A stretch of DNA of 64,000 nucleotides from Candidatus Villigracilis proximus (GCA_016715195.1 JADKBB010000012.1:43083-107082); one strand, 5' to 3'. Shown: positions 1-8,669, counted from the first letter of the stretch. Program-made: numbers and translations. The notes: generated by a model not told the origin, from the letters alone.

Positions 1-822
1 GTCGTGACCAACGTGGGCACCGTTCATGCAGAGCGTGCCGGTTCACAGGAAGCCATCGCACGCGGCAAGAGTGAATTGATTCAAGCGCTCCCATCAGATG
101 GAGTTGCGATTCTTAACTTTGATGATCCCTGGGTTCGCAAGATGGAAGAGAAATCCAAAGCGCGTGTTTTCTTCTATGGGCTTTCTCCTGAGGCTGATCT
201 TTGGGCCGACCAGATCGAAGGCCTCGGCCTTGATGGCATTCGCTTTCGTCTGCATTACAAAGGCGAGGCCGTTCATTCCCGCATCCCCATGATTGGGCGT
301 CATTCCGTGCATACCGCTTTGCGAGCCGCCGCCGTGGGACTCAACGACGGCCTCACCTGGCAGGAAGTTTTTGAAGGCCTGTCACATGGACACGCCCAAT
401 TACGCCTTGTAGCGGTCCGCAGTAAGACTGGCGCATTGATTCTCGACGATACCTACAACGCCTCACCAGAGTCCATGCTGGCCGCGCTCAACCTGCTCGA
501 TGAAATGGACGGACGCAAGATCGCTGTGTTGGGCGACATGCTTGAGCTGGGACAATATGAAAAACAAGGCCATGAGATGGTCGGTATGCGTGCCGCGCAG
601 GTTGCAAAGGACTTGATTACACTGGGCCCGCGCGCGCACATGATCGCAGATGCCGCCCGCCGTGCCGGTATGAAGGCTTCCCATATCATCGAGTTTGAAC
701 AACCCGAGGCTATTTTGGATTGGTTGAATAAGAACCTGACAGAGAAGGATGCTGTACTGATCAAAGGTTCACATGGCCTGCGTATGGACCGCATCACTGC
801 TGCTTTAGAGGTACAGTCTTGA
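1..822 (+). CDS. murF: MurF, UDP-MurNAc-tripeptide--D-Ala-D-Ala ligase (3' part, cut by window edge)
   Basis: Adds D-Ala-D-Ala to UDP-MurNAc-tripeptide in the cytoplasm, the last soluble step before lipid I. The frame is open from base 1, so the N-terminal part lies outside the window. The visible 273 codons begin at the family motif TNVGTVHAE (central ATPase domain), continue through DDTYNASPESM and AVLGDMLELG of the C-terminal ligase domain, and end with the KGSHGLRMD motif. It is the first gene seen of a dcw cluster. The mraY TTG start overlaps its stop by 4 nt, which indicates co-translation. The apparent internal ATG-like start at position 4 is not a real start. Identity is firm from motif order and context. 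Confidence 0.95.
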   Translation, partial: VVTNVGTVHAERAGSQEAIARGKSELIQALPSDGVAILNFDDPWVRKMEEKSKARVFFYGLSPEADLWADQIEGLGLDGIRFRLHYKGEAVHSRIPMIGRHSVHTALRAAAVGLNDGLTWQEVFEGLSHGHAQLRLVAVRSKTGALILDDTYNASPESMLAALNLLDEMDGRKIAVLGDMLELGQYEKQGHEMVGMRAAQVAKDLITLGPRAHMIADAARRAGMKASHIIEFEQPEAILDWLNKNLTEKDAVLIKGSHGLRMDRITAALEVQS

Positions 823-1817
823 GACAGATCGCTCTTTCCCTCAGCCTTGCCGGGCTGGCCTTTTTGATGACCGCAATTTGGGGCGGGCCTTTGCTTCGTA
901 TTTTGCGCCACTACAAGATCGGCAAGATCATCCGCGTGGAAGAGCCTGGTCATCATCGCGTGAAGATGGGCACACCCACCATGGGTGGTGTGATGTTTCT
1001 CCTGCCGGTGTTGTTGTTAAATGGGCTGCTCAATGCTGTGGCGTTGATTGGCGTGACCTCAGGCGGGGTGGGGCGCTCTGTGCTGGTGCCGATGGCGGTT
1101 ATGCTTGGGTATGCTCTGCTCGGCGCAGTTGATGACTGGGAAGGCATTCACGGAAAACGCAAAGGCGATGGCATGCGCGCGCGTACGAAATTTTTGTTTC
1201 AAGTGCTTCTCGCGTTTGGCACCGCCTATGTTTTGAAATACATGATGGATGTGCCCGAACTTATTTTCCCCGGCTTGTTCTTTGAGATCGAACTCGGCTG
1301 GTGGTATGTGCCGATCGCAGCCTTCATCATTGTCGCAGAATCAAATGCAATGAACTTTACAGATGGGCTGGATGGTCTGGCTGGCTTGATCGCTGCCACC
1401 GCCATTGCGGCTTTTGGCGGCATCGCACTGATTCAGGAGCAGGTTTATCTCGCCCGTTTTTGTTTTATTCTGGTGGGCGCGCTCTTTGGCTTTTTATGGT
1501 TTAACGTTCATCCCGCCGAATTATTCATGGGTGATACGGGTTCGCTTTCTCTTGGCGCGGTGTTGGCAGTCATTGCATTAATAACAGGCCAATGGCCGAT
1601 GTTATTGATCATCGGTATTATTCCGCTTAGTGAAATGTTGAGTGTAGTGATCCAGATCGGTTATTTCAAGTGGACAAAGGGCAAACGCTTTTTCAAAATA
1701 GCGCCTGTTCATTTACATTTTGAAATGCTTGGCTGGAGTGAAACTCAGGTTGTACAGCGTTTCTGGCTGATCGGCCTGATGGCCGCCTTGATCGGAATAG
1801 GTTTATCGCAAGTGTAA
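819..1817 (+). CDS. mraY: MraY, phospho-N-acetylmuramoyl-pentapeptide transferase
   Basis: Integral membrane enzyme that transfers phospho-MurNAc-pentapeptide to undecaprenyl phosphate, giving lipid I. The 332-residue protein has about ten hydrophobic segments. Family signatures are present: KMGTPTMGG near residue 50, the acidic pair in DDWEG, NFTDGLDGLAG, HPAELFMGDTGS, and the late PVHLHFE loop. The start is TTG at 819, overlapping the murF TGA. This start aligns with the usual N-terminal transmembrane helix, and no ATG lies nearby. Neighbours are murF and murD. Length is near that of compact MraY proteins (about 320-360 residues). Confidence 0.96.
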   Translation: MRQIALSLSLAGLAFLMTAIWGGPLLRILRHYKIGKIIRVEEPGHHRVKMGTPTMGGVMFLLPVLLLNGLLNAVALIGVTSGGVGRSVLVPMAVMLGYALLGAVDDWEGIHGKRKGDGMRARTKFLFQVLLAFGTAYVLKYMMDVPELIFPGLFFEIELGWWYVPIAAFIIVAESNAMNFTDGLDGLAGLIAATAIAAFGGIALIQEQVYLARFCFILVGALFGFLWFNVHPAELFMGDTGSLSLGAVLAVIALITGQWPMLLIIGIIPLSEMLSVVIQIGYFKWTKGKRFFKIAPVHLHFEMLGWSETQVVQRFWLIGLMAALIGIGLSQV

Positions 1818-1823
1818 GTGAAA

Positions 1824-1855
1824 CGTGAAAAGTAAGAAGTAAAAAGTAAAAAGTA
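1824..1855. repeat. Short iterated A-rich repeat between mraY and murD
   Basis: The word AAAAGTA and close variants are repeated about four times in the mraY-murD gap. No ribosome binding site lies in it. It resembles the other short-word iterated elements in this window (inside murD at 2290-2339 and before murC at 6080-6147). Function unknown. Confidence 0.5.
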
Positions 1856-1865
1856 GCATACGCTT

Positions 1866-1871
1866 TATAAA
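1866..1871 (+). promoter_or_regulatory. Possible -10 box of a leaderless murD transcript
   Basis: TATAAA lies exactly 6 nt before the murD ATG, and no Shine-Dalgarno is visible in the A/T-rich gap. It follows the spacing rule seen at eight other genes in the window. No clear -35 box. The long A-run makes a chance match more likely here than elsewhere. Confidence 0.35.
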
Positions 1872-1877
1872 AAAATT

Positions 1878-3296
1878 ATGAAAAACTGGAACGGAACTCA
1901 CACACTCATCCTCGGCGCGGCGAGACAGGGAATTTCCCTCGCTCGCTGGCTCTCACGTCACGGTTCAAACGTGACGTTGAGTGATTCTCGCAGTCTGGAA
2001 GAGCTTTCCTCCGCTCGGGCATCTCTCACGGATACGAATGTGACTTGGGCAGCGGGCGGACATCCATTGGAATTGTTGAATAACGTTGATGTGCTTTGTC
2101 TTTCAGGTGGTGTCCCGTTGACTTTGCCCATCGTGCAGGAAGCAGTCAAACGCGGTATTCCACTTTCGAACGATACACAAATCTTCATGGAAGTGGCGCC
2201 CTGCAAAACGATCGGCATCACCGGCTCGGCAGGTAAGACCACGACTACAACGCTGGTTGGGAAAATGGCGGAAGCAGACTATGGACGACAGACCGTTGAC
2301 CGTGAAAAAACACCGTCCACCGTCCACGGTCCACGGTCTTTTGTCGGCGGCAACATTGGCGATCCATTAATCAATTACGTCGATGACATGACCTCAGATG
2401 ATCTGGCAATTTTGGAGATTTCATCTTTTCAACTGGAGCAGATGACCATCTCGCCGAACATCGCGGCGATTCTAAATATCACGCCTAATCATTTGGATCG
2501 TCACGGCACAATGGAAGCGTATGCAAATGCCAAGGCGCGGATTTTGGATTTTCAAACTGAAAAAGATACAGCTATCCTCGGTCACGATGACAAGGGCGCG
2601 TGGAATTTGCGCAACAAAGTAAAAGGGAATTTGTTGACCTTCAGCTTGAACGATTTGGATCAGGGTTTTAATGGCGCATATTTACACGATGGATTATTAA
2701 ACCTGCGCGATGGAAATGCATATTTACCATTGATGCTGCGCGAAAAGATCAAACTGCCCGGTAATCATAATGTGGCGAATGTGCTTGCCGCATTCACCAT
2801 TGGTCACGCGGCCGGATTCAAACTGGATGATATGCTCGAAGTGGTTGAAGATTTTCGCGGTGTGTCGCACAGGCTGGAGTTTGTCCGCGAGCTGCATGGT
2901 GTGCGTTGGTATAACGGTTCGATCGCGACTGCACCAGAGCGAAGTATGGCAGATATTAATGCGGTCAGTGAGCCGATCGTGTTAATGCTTGGCGGGCGTG
3001 ACAAGAATTTACCCTGGGATGAAATCGCAAAACTGATTCACAAACGCGTGGATCATGTGGTGCTTTTTGGCGAAGCGGCAGAAATGATTCAGAAAGCCAT
3101 ATCAACTGTCGGCGCGGGGCGAAGCGTTGATCTTCGTCGCGCAAAGAATGTGAAAGAGGCGGTCGCACTCGCAGCAGAAGTTGCCGAAGCAGGAGATGTC
3201 GTCCTGTTTTCGCCGGGCGGCACGAGCTATGATGAGTTTAAAGATTTTGAAGAGAGAGGAGAAACCTTTAGAAAATGGGTACTGGAACTTTCGTAA
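1878..3296 (+). CDS. murD: MurD, UDP-MurNAc-L-Ala--D-Glu ligase with repeat-encoded insertion
   Basis: Cytoplasmic ATP-dependent ligase adding D-glutamate to UDP-MurNAc-L-Ala. Of its 472 residues, the N-terminal Rossmann part carries LGAARQGIS, the ATP P-loop GSAGKTTTTT lies at about 116-125, GGNIG at 157-161, NHLDRHG marks the central domain, and GGRDKN the C-terminal domain. The stretch from the P-loop lysine to GGNIG is about 37 residues instead of the usual near 20. The excess (about residues 134-154) is encoded by a palindromic repeat and keeps the frame. The ATG at 1878 has no Shine-Dalgarno. The 3' end overlaps ftsW by 22 nt. Confidence 0.95.
   Translation: MKNWNGTHTLILGAARQGISLARWLSRHGSNVTLSDSRSLEELSSARASLTDTNVTWAAGGHPLELLNNVDVLCLSGGVPLTLPIVQEAVKRGIPLSNDTQIFMEVAPCKTIGITGSAGKTTTTTLVGKMAEADYGRQTVDREKTPSTVHGPRSFVGGNIGDPLINYVDDMTSDDLAILEISSFQLEQMTISPNIAAILNITPNHLDRHGTMEAYANAKARILDFQTEKDTAILGHDDKGAWNLRNKVKGNLLTFSLNDLDQGFNGAYLHDGLLNLRDGNAYLPLMLREKIKLPGNHNVANVLAAFTIGHAAGFKLDDMLEVVEDFRGVSHRLEFVRELHGVRWYNGSIATAPERSMADINAVSEPIVLMLGGRDKNLPWDEIAKLIHKRVDHVVLFGEAAEMIQKAISTVGAGRSVDLRRAKNVKEAVALAAEVAEAGDVVLFSPGGTSYDEFKDFEERGETFRKWVLELS
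2290..2339. repeat. In-frame palindromic repeat inside murD
   Basis: Left arm 2290-2304 (AGACCGTTGACCGTG) pairs with right arm 2325-2339 at 14 of 15 positions. The 20-nt loop holds further copies of the word CCGTCCA. The whole block encodes residues about 138-154 of MurD, exactly where the protein is longer than its family. This looks like a mobile or expanding palindromic element tolerated inside a coding region, as known for Rickettsia palindromic elements. Confidence 0.75.
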
Positions 3297-4528
3297 ACGA
3301 ACGACCTTATAGCCGCCCCAGATTTTCTGGCGGATTCGATATGCCATTATTGGTTGCAGTTGTGGCGTTGATCGTTTTTGGTTTGGCGATGCTTTATTCC
3401 TCTTCATGGGATTTCTCTCTCGGCGCGTATGGCGATGCGATGTATATGTTCAACCGCCAATTAATGTGGCTGGGCATTGGATTGGTGATCGCTGTCATCC
3501 TTGCATTTTTTGATTATCACAACTGGCGCAAATTTGTTGTACCTGCCATGGCGTTGACCATTGGCCTGCTGATCGTTGTTTTGCTGATGAATGAAATTCG
3601 CTTCGGCGCGAAACGCGCGATCCTCGGCGGTTCGGTGCAGCCTTCAGAGTTGGCGAAACTGGTTTCGATTTTATATCTCAGCGTGTGGTTGTATGCGAAG
3701 CGCGCATACCTGCACGACCTTTCCTTTGGTTTGATTCCGCTGGGCGTGATCCTCGGTGTGGTGGGTGGGTTGATCTATCAACAGCCCGACCTGAGCGCCG
3801 CAGCTACGGTGTTGATGCTCGGCGGTTTGCTCTTCTTCCTCGCCGGCGGTGATTTGAAACAGATCGGCGTTTTGTTGATCGTTGCCACGGTTGCGGCATG
3901 GGCAGTTGCTTCGGTCAGCTTGACAGGCCAGCAACGTGTCGGTGATTTTCTTGCCGGTCTCAAAGATCCGTTACAGGCTTCGTATCATGTGCGCCGTTCT
4001 TTTGAAGCCATCGTCAACGGCGGATGGTTTGGTGTGGGGCTGGGTCAATCGCAATCCAAGCTTACGGGTCTGCCCGTGCCTCCAACGGATAGCGTCTTCG
4101 CAGTCGTTGCAGAAGAACTGGGTTGGTTCGGCGCGGTTGGATTAATTTCTTTATATGGTTTTCTCGTCTGGCGCGGATTGGTCGTTGCGCGCCGCGCGCC
4201 TGATATGCTTGGCACACTTCTCGCTTCGGGTCTTGTGATCTGGATCGCATTTGAAGCCTTGATCAACATGGCCGTGATGGTTGGGCTTTTGCCCTTTGCA
4301 GGAAACGCATTGCCTTTTATTAGCGCCGGCGGTTCAAATCTTGTAGCCACATTGGCCGCGCTCGGTATTCTCTTTAATATTTCCCGCCAAACTGGCGAAG
4401 GTACGATTTCAGACGACGAATGGAGGTCTTATAGTGCGGTTGTTAATCTGCGCTGGTGGAACGGGCGGCGGAGTGTATCCCGCGCTCGCCGTACACAGCG
4501 CGCTAACCAGTCAACACCCCCATCTTGA
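3275..4528 (+). CDS. ftsW: FtsW, septal lipid II polymerase (SEDS family)
   Basis: SEDS-family integral membrane glycosyltransferase that works with a class B PBP at the division septum. The 417 residues contain about ten transmembrane segments. Typical motifs include GSVQPSELAKL near residue 120, QQPDLSAA, a BASYHVRRS-like loop (QASYHVRRSFEAI), GVGLGQS and the late PFISAGGSN. The ATG at 3275 lies inside the murD end and has GAGAGGAG upstream. The 3' end runs 95 nt into murG in another frame, giving a basic tail of about 30 residues. Position between murD and murG favours FtsW over its paralogue RodA. Confidence 0.92.
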   Translation: MGTGTFVNERPYSRPRFSGGFDMPLLVAVVALIVFGLAMLYSSSWDFSLGAYGDAMYMFNRQLMWLGIGLVIAVILAFFDYHNWRKFVVPAMALTIGLLIVVLLMNEIRFGAKRAILGGSVQPSELAKLVSILYLSVWLYAKRAYLHDLSFGLIPLGVILGVVGGLIYQQPDLSAAATVLMLGGLLFFLAGGDLKQIGVLLIVATVAAWAVASVSLTGQQRVGDFLAGLKDPLQASYHVRRSFEAIVNGGWFGVGLGQSQSKLTGLPVPPTDSVFAVVAEELGWFGAVGLISLYGFLVWRGLVVARRAPDMLGTLLASGLVIWIAFEALINMAVMVGLLPFAGNALPFISAGGSNLVATLAALGILFNISRQTGEGTISDDEWRSYSAVVNLRWWNGRRSVSRARRTQRANQSTPPS

Positions 4529-5531
4529 AACCCTGTGGGTGGGCGGTGAAGGCGGCATGGAAGAGGAACTCGTGAATCGCGCGGGCATCTCTTATCGTTC
4601 CATACCTGCGGCAGGTGTGCATGGTGTGGGTCTGCGTGCGCTGCCGGGCAACATCGCAAAACTTACGCGCGGCGTTCTGGCTTCGCGCCGCATCGTGCAT
4701 GAGTTCAAACCCGATGTGTTATTCTTCACTGGCGGCTTTGTGGCCGCGCCCATGGCCGTGGCTGGTCGAAACATTCCAACCGTATTGTATGTCCCTGATA
4801 TTGAGCCGGGACTCGCACTCAAATTTCTTTCACGCTTTGCAGATGTCGTCACTGTGACAGCGCCCGACTCAAATAAATATTTTCCACATCCAGAAAGAAT
4901 CGTCCTCAGCGGCTACCCGCTTCGCTCTGACCTTTCAAACTGGTCCCGCGAAAAAGCGACTCAGCACTTCGGGCTGGATTCTGCAAAGCCCACCCTGCTC
5001 GTCACCGGCGGAAGCAAAGGCGCGCGCTCGATCAACATGGCCGTGCTGAAACATCTTGATCAATTATTAGATGTGGCGCAGATCATTCACATCACCGGCA
5101 CTTTGGATTGGCCGGTTGTAGAAAAAGCGGCGCAGGAATTACCCGCAGAATTAAAGTCTCGCTATCATGCACTGCCGTATTCGCATGAAATGGGTGCCGC
5201 ACTTGCCGCCGCAGATCTGGTCCTCTCGCGCGCGGGTGCATCGTCATTGGGTGAATATCCCTTCTTTGGCTTGCCCGCCATCCTGGTTCCATATCCGTAT
5301 GCATGGCGTTATCAAAAAGTAAATGCAGATTTTCTCGCTGAAAAAAATGCGGCCATTATCTTGCAGGATGAATCTCTGGAAGATAAACTCGCAATGATCG
5401 TAAAAGACCTTTTATTAAATAAACATAAACTTGAGGCCATGCGCAACGCAATGAAAAAAATATCACACCCCAAAGCCGCAAGCGTGATCGCCAGCCAGTT
5501 GGTTAAACTGGCAGGAGAACAATCCCTATGA
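4434..5531 (+). CDS. murG: MurG, lipid II synthase (GlcNAc transferase)
   Basis: Peripheral membrane glycosyltransferase adding GlcNAc to lipid I on the cytoplasmic face. The 365-residue protein begins with CAGGTGGGVYPALA, the glycine loop of the family (usually GGTGGH). Later motifs are VTGGSKGARSIN at the start of the UDP-GlcNAc-binding domain and LSRAGASSLGE near residue 265. GTG start at 4434 with GGAGG 8 nt upstream. The start lies 95 nt inside ftsW, and the stop overlaps the next start (ATGA). One detail: histidine of the usual GTGGH loop is replaced by glycine-valine here. Confidence 0.94.
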   Translation: MRLLICAGGTGGGVYPALAVHSALTSQHPHLETLWVGGEGGMEEELVNRAGISYRSIPAAGVHGVGLRALPGNIAKLTRGVLASRRIVHEFKPDVLFFTGGFVAAPMAVAGRNIPTVLYVPDIEPGLALKFLSRFADVVTVTAPDSNKYFPHPERIVLSGYPLRSDLSNWSREKATQHFGLDSAKPTLLVTGGSKGARSINMAVLKHLDQLLDVAQIIHITGTLDWPVVEKAAQELPAELKSRYHALPYSHEMGAALAAADLVLSRAGASSLGEYPFFGLPAILVPYPYAWRYQKVNADFLAEKNAAIILQDESLEDKLAMIVKDLLLNKHKLEAMRNAMKKISHPKAASVIASQLVKLAGEQSL

Positions 5532-6076
5532 TGAGTGTTGTTTATATCTTCTGGATGTATGTTTTTCTTTTTGCAATTGTCGGCGCAATGCGCGGATGGG
5601 CAAAGGAACTGCTCGTTATATTCAGCGTGATCACTGCGCTCGCGGTGAACTTGCTGCTGGAAAAATATATTCCGCTGGTCAAGAATCTTGTCAACCCTCT
5701 CGAACCCAATCAGGATGCGCTCAGCGCGCTGTTTTGGATTCGCACCCTCATTCTGATCGCGCTCGTTTTCTTTGGATATCAAACTGTGGCGATTGCGCGG
5801 TTTGCCTCCAAGGCTGCGCGTGAACGTTTGCAAGATTCTCTTTTCGGCGCGGTGTTGGGCGGCTTTAACGGCTATCTCGTGGCAGGGACAGTCCTTTTTT
5901 ACAATCATGTGGCGAATTATCCATATTCAAACATCATCAGCCCCGCCACAGACCCGGCCATCATTCAGGCAATTGACACGATGATGAAATATATGCCCCC
6001 GCGTTTTTTGGGGGAACCCAGTATATACTTCGCTGTCATCATCGTTTTGATCTTTATTATTGTGGTGTATATATAG
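5528..6076 (+). CDS. CvpA-family membrane protein in the dcw cluster
   Basis: Membrane protein of 182 residues with four predicted transmembrane segments (about 5-22, 30-50, 65-90, 105-125) and a last hydrophobic stretch at the C-terminus. The start GAMRGWAKELLVIFS resembles the RG.xRE-type N-terminus of CvpA/colicin-V-production-like proteins. Exact function in this family is unsettled. ATG overlaps the murG stop by 4 nt. A CvpA-like gene between murG and murC is not part of the classical dcw set, so co-transcription suggests a role in envelope growth or division, but this is inference. Confidence 0.7.
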   Translation: MMSVVYIFWMYVFLFAIVGAMRGWAKELLVIFSVITALAVNLLLEKYIPLVKNLVNPLEPNQDALSALFWIRTLILIALVFFGYQTVAIARFASKAARERLQDSLFGAVLGGFNGYLVAGTVLFYNHVANYPYSNIISPATDPAIIQAIDTMMKYMPPRFLGEPSIYFAVIIVLIFIIVVYI

Positions 6077-6079
6077 TCA

Positions 6080-6147
6080 GATAGTTGCGTAGTTTTGAAG
6101 GCTTGTGCTGATCGATAAACTACCAAACATCAAACTAACTAACTATC
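6080..6147. repeat. Palindromic short-word repeat before murC
   Basis: Arms 6080-6095 and 6132-6147 are inverted copies at about 13 of 16 positions. The right side is built of repeats of AACTAACT and AAACTA. The block fills most of the 80-nt gap between the cvpA-like gene and murC and leaves no ribosome binding site before the murC ATG. Same style as the elements at 1824-1855 and 2290-2339. Confidence 0.55.
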
Positions 6148-6156
6148 AAACTAACT

Positions 6157-7530
6157 ATGACAAGAGTTCACTTCATCGGCATTGGCGGCTCAGGACTTTC
6201 TGCAATCGCGCGTCTGCTCAAAGAGAGCGGATACGAGGTAACAGGTTCTGATCGCGCGCTTTCACAGTTTGCAGTTGATCTGCAAAACGATGGCGTATCC
6301 ATTTACATCGGACATCATCCGCGTAATATTGCAGGCGCCGATATGGTGATCCGCTCCTCTGCCATCGCCGAGGATAATCCTGAAGTAGCCGCCGCATTGC
6401 AGGCGGGAATCCCTGTTTACAAACGCGCTGATTTCCTTGGCCGATTAATGTCTGATAAAACCGGCATCGCCGTGGCAGGTACACACGGCAAGACCACCAC
6501 CACTGCCATGATCGCATGGACGTTATACGCCATGCAGCGTGACCCGTCTTTTATTGTAGGCGGAACGTTGAATAATTTGAAAGTCAACGCGCGCGCTGGG
6601 AGCGGTACGCCCTTCGTGATCGAAGCGGATGAATATGACCGTATGTTTTTAGGTCTCAAGCCGCATATTGAAGTGGTCACGAATTTGGAACACGATCATC
6701 CCGATTGTTACCCAACCTTTGAAGATATGTACGGCGCTTTTCAGGGATTTGTAGATCTGCTTCCGCCAGATGGCACGTTGGTTGTCTGTGCTGAAGATGA
6801 AGGCGCCGTGTCGTTATTGTCTTATGCCCGTAAAAAAGGATTGAATGTTATTTCATACAGCCTGCAAAGTGAAATGACCATCAACAGTCCGCAGTGGATG
6901 CAGGCACGTACACCCAAGCCCAATCAACGCGGCGGCTTTGATTTTTCTGCGATGACCAACATGGGTACAGCTGCGGCTTCCATTGTAAATGTTTCGCTGC
7001 AAGTACCGGGCGAACATAATGTCCGCAATGCGCTTGCCACGTTGTCTGTGATCGCCACGTTGGGACTTCCGCTTCAGGAAGCTGCCGATGCGTTAAGTGA
7101 GTTTACAGGTACAGGCCGCCGTTTTGAAGTGCGCGGCGAACGAAAAGGCGTGATCGTGATCGATGATTATGCTCATCATCCAACAGAGATCCGCGCTACG
7201 TTGGCGGGTGCGAAAGCGCGCTACCCAAATCATCGCATTTGGGCGGTCTGGCAGCCTCATACATATTCACGCACGCAAACTTTATTTTTTGAATTCTCGC
7301 GCGCATTCAGCGACGCGGATGAAGTACTCGTGACTGAGATTTACGCGTCCCGCGAAGCCAAACAGGAATTTTCATCGGCCGAAGTAGTTGGGTCCATGCC
7401 GCATTCATCAGCGCGTTACACCGGCTCGCTCGAAGATACAACGAAATATTTGTTGAAGCATCTGCGTTCGGGCGACGTACTTCTTGTTCTTTCCGCTGGT
7501 GATGCAGACCAGATCAGCACGGGAGAGTGA
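6157..7530 (+). CDS. murC: MurC, UDP-N-acetylmuramate--L-alanine ligase
   Basis: ATP-dependent cytoplasmic ligase that starts the stem peptide. 457 residues: Rossmann motif HFIGIGGSGLSAIA at 5-18, P-loop GTHGKTTTT near 108-116, EADEYDRMF, the NLEHDHPD metal/ATP region, and the C-terminal DDYAHHPTEI and WQPHTYSRT motifs. The reading ends abruptly after LSAGDADQISTGE, about 10-15 residues earlier than in typical MurC, at a TGA. The same frame stays open for another 69 codons after that TGA, ending at 7740. A base error or a real early stop cannot be separated from sequence alone. Confidence 0.93.
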   Translation: MTRVHFIGIGGSGLSAIARLLKESGYEVTGSDRALSQFAVDLQNDGVSIYIGHHPRNIAGADMVIRSSAIAEDNPEVAAALQAGIPVYKRADFLGRLMSDKTGIAVAGTHGKTTTTAMIAWTLYAMQRDPSFIVGGTLNNLKVNARAGSGTPFVIEADEYDRMFLGLKPHIEVVTNLEHDHPDCYPTFEDMYGAFQGFVDLLPPDGTLVVCAEDEGAVSLLSYARKKGLNVISYSLQSEMTINSPQWMQARTPKPNQRGGFDFSAMTNMGTAAASIVNVSLQVPGEHNVRNALATLSVIATLGLPLQEAADALSEFTGTGRRFEVRGERKGVIVIDDYAHHPTEIRATLAGAKARYPNHRIWAVWQPHTYSRTQTLFFEFSRAFSDADEVLVTEIYASREAKQEFSSAEVVGSMPHSSARYTGSLEDTTKYLLKHLRSGDVLLVLSAGDADQISTGE

Positions 7531-7587
7531 GCGCCAGGCGGAGATCAGCCAGATCGGTCTGAACTCATTGCTTTGCCGCCTTTGAAG

Positions 7588-7740
7588 ATGGTGCTGGCGC
7601 ATATAAATGACACTCATGTGAGTAAGGCCGCGCTTGTCGCTGCCGTTAGAAAAATTTCACACTCATCTGCCGCGATAGAAATGAATGTTGATCGGCAGAC
7701 AGTGAAACGATTGATCGTGTATTTGGAGAAACATCTGTAA
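7588..7740 (+). CDS. Small ORF between murC and murB (possible MurC read-on or separate peptide)
   Basis: From the ATG at 7588 the frame encodes 50 residues (MVLAHINDTHVSKAALVAAV at the start, ending LIVYLEKHL) with coding-like composition, and it stops 6 nt before murB. It lies in the same frame as murC, separated only by the TGA at 7528-7530 and a short open stretch. It could be a C-terminal extension of MurC interrupted by an error, or a separate small gene. No family recognised and no strong ribosome binding site. Real protein status is uncertain. Confidence 0.3.
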   Translation: MVLAHINDTHVSKAALVAAVRKISHSSAAIEMNVDRQTVKRLIVYLEKHL

Positions 7741-7746
7741 TTCAAA

Positions 7747-8669
7747 ATGATGATGACAACGACCGCCCCTTTTATCGATGTGCTGCGCCTTCACTTTGGC
7801 GATGCTGTGCAGGAGAATATCTCTCTTGCGCCGTATACTTCTGCGCGCATCGGCGGGCCGGCGGACATTTTGGTCACCGTGAAATCTGCGGATGAATTCG
7901 CAGCCGTGATGAAGGTCATCTGGGATTATGGGATGCCTTATTATATTTTGGGCGGCGGATCGAATGTACTGGTCAGCGACAAAGGTGTGCGCGGGGTGGT
8001 GGTTTTGGATCGGGCGAAGGAAGTGCAATTCGAAAACGGCGACCAGCCCACAGTTAAGTGCGAAGCGGGCGTCATCTTTAGTAATCTCGCAAACCGCTGT
8101 GCATCCAAAGGGCTGGCAGGTTTGGAGTGGGCGGCCACAGTCCCCGGTACAGTGGGCGGCGCGGTGTATGGAAATGCAGGCGCGTTCGATGGCGATATGT
8201 CACATAATTTAATTTGGGCAGAAGTGTTGACATTAAATGGCCGTGTGAAATTATCGGTTGAGCAAATGAAATATGGTTATCGCACGAGTGTATTGAAGCG
8301 CGGCGAAATTAATGCAATAGTACTTTCGGCTATGTTGAGATTAAAAATTCAACAAAAGAGGAAGTGTCTGTTAAAATTGATGAATTCAGCGAACGCCGAA
8401 AGGCCACGCAGCCGCCTGGTGCGAGCATGGGTTCCATGTTCAAAAACCCTGCAGGCGATCATGCGGGCCGTTTGATCGAAGCCGCGGGTCTCAAAGGGAC
8501 TCGCATCGGGAATGCTGAAATCAGCACGAAGCATGGTAATTTTTTTATCAATCATGGCGAGACCAAGGCGGAAGATGTTCGCGCCTTGATTCGTTTGACG
8601 CAACAAACTGTGCTCGAAAAATTTAATGTTGAGCTTGAATTGGAAGTTGAACTTGCAGGAGAATGGTAG
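7747..8669 (+). CDS. murB: MurB, UDP-N-acetylenolpyruvoylglucosamine reductase (one frameshift)
   Basis: FAD enzyme reducing UDP-GlcNAc-enolpyruvate to UDP-MurNAc. The first part (7747 to about 8347) has the FAD-binding features IGGPADILV, LGGGSNVLVSD and GTVGGAVYGNAG, and YRTSVLK of the substrate domain. It then shifts frame. The second part (to 8669) carries PPGASMGSMFKNP, AGRLIEAAGLKG, and the end of domain 3. Adding one A to the A5 run at 8343-8347 restores a 308-residue protein of normal length. A homopolymer assembly error is the likely cause. Start ATG 7747; a second ATG follows at once. It lies directly upstream of ddl. Confidence 0.9.

Noticed and set aside
8343..8350. Programmed ribosomal frameshifting in murB
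   Set aside because: The site is a plain A5 run without a downstream stimulatory structure, and similar one-base shifts occur in many genes here, so assembly error is simpler.
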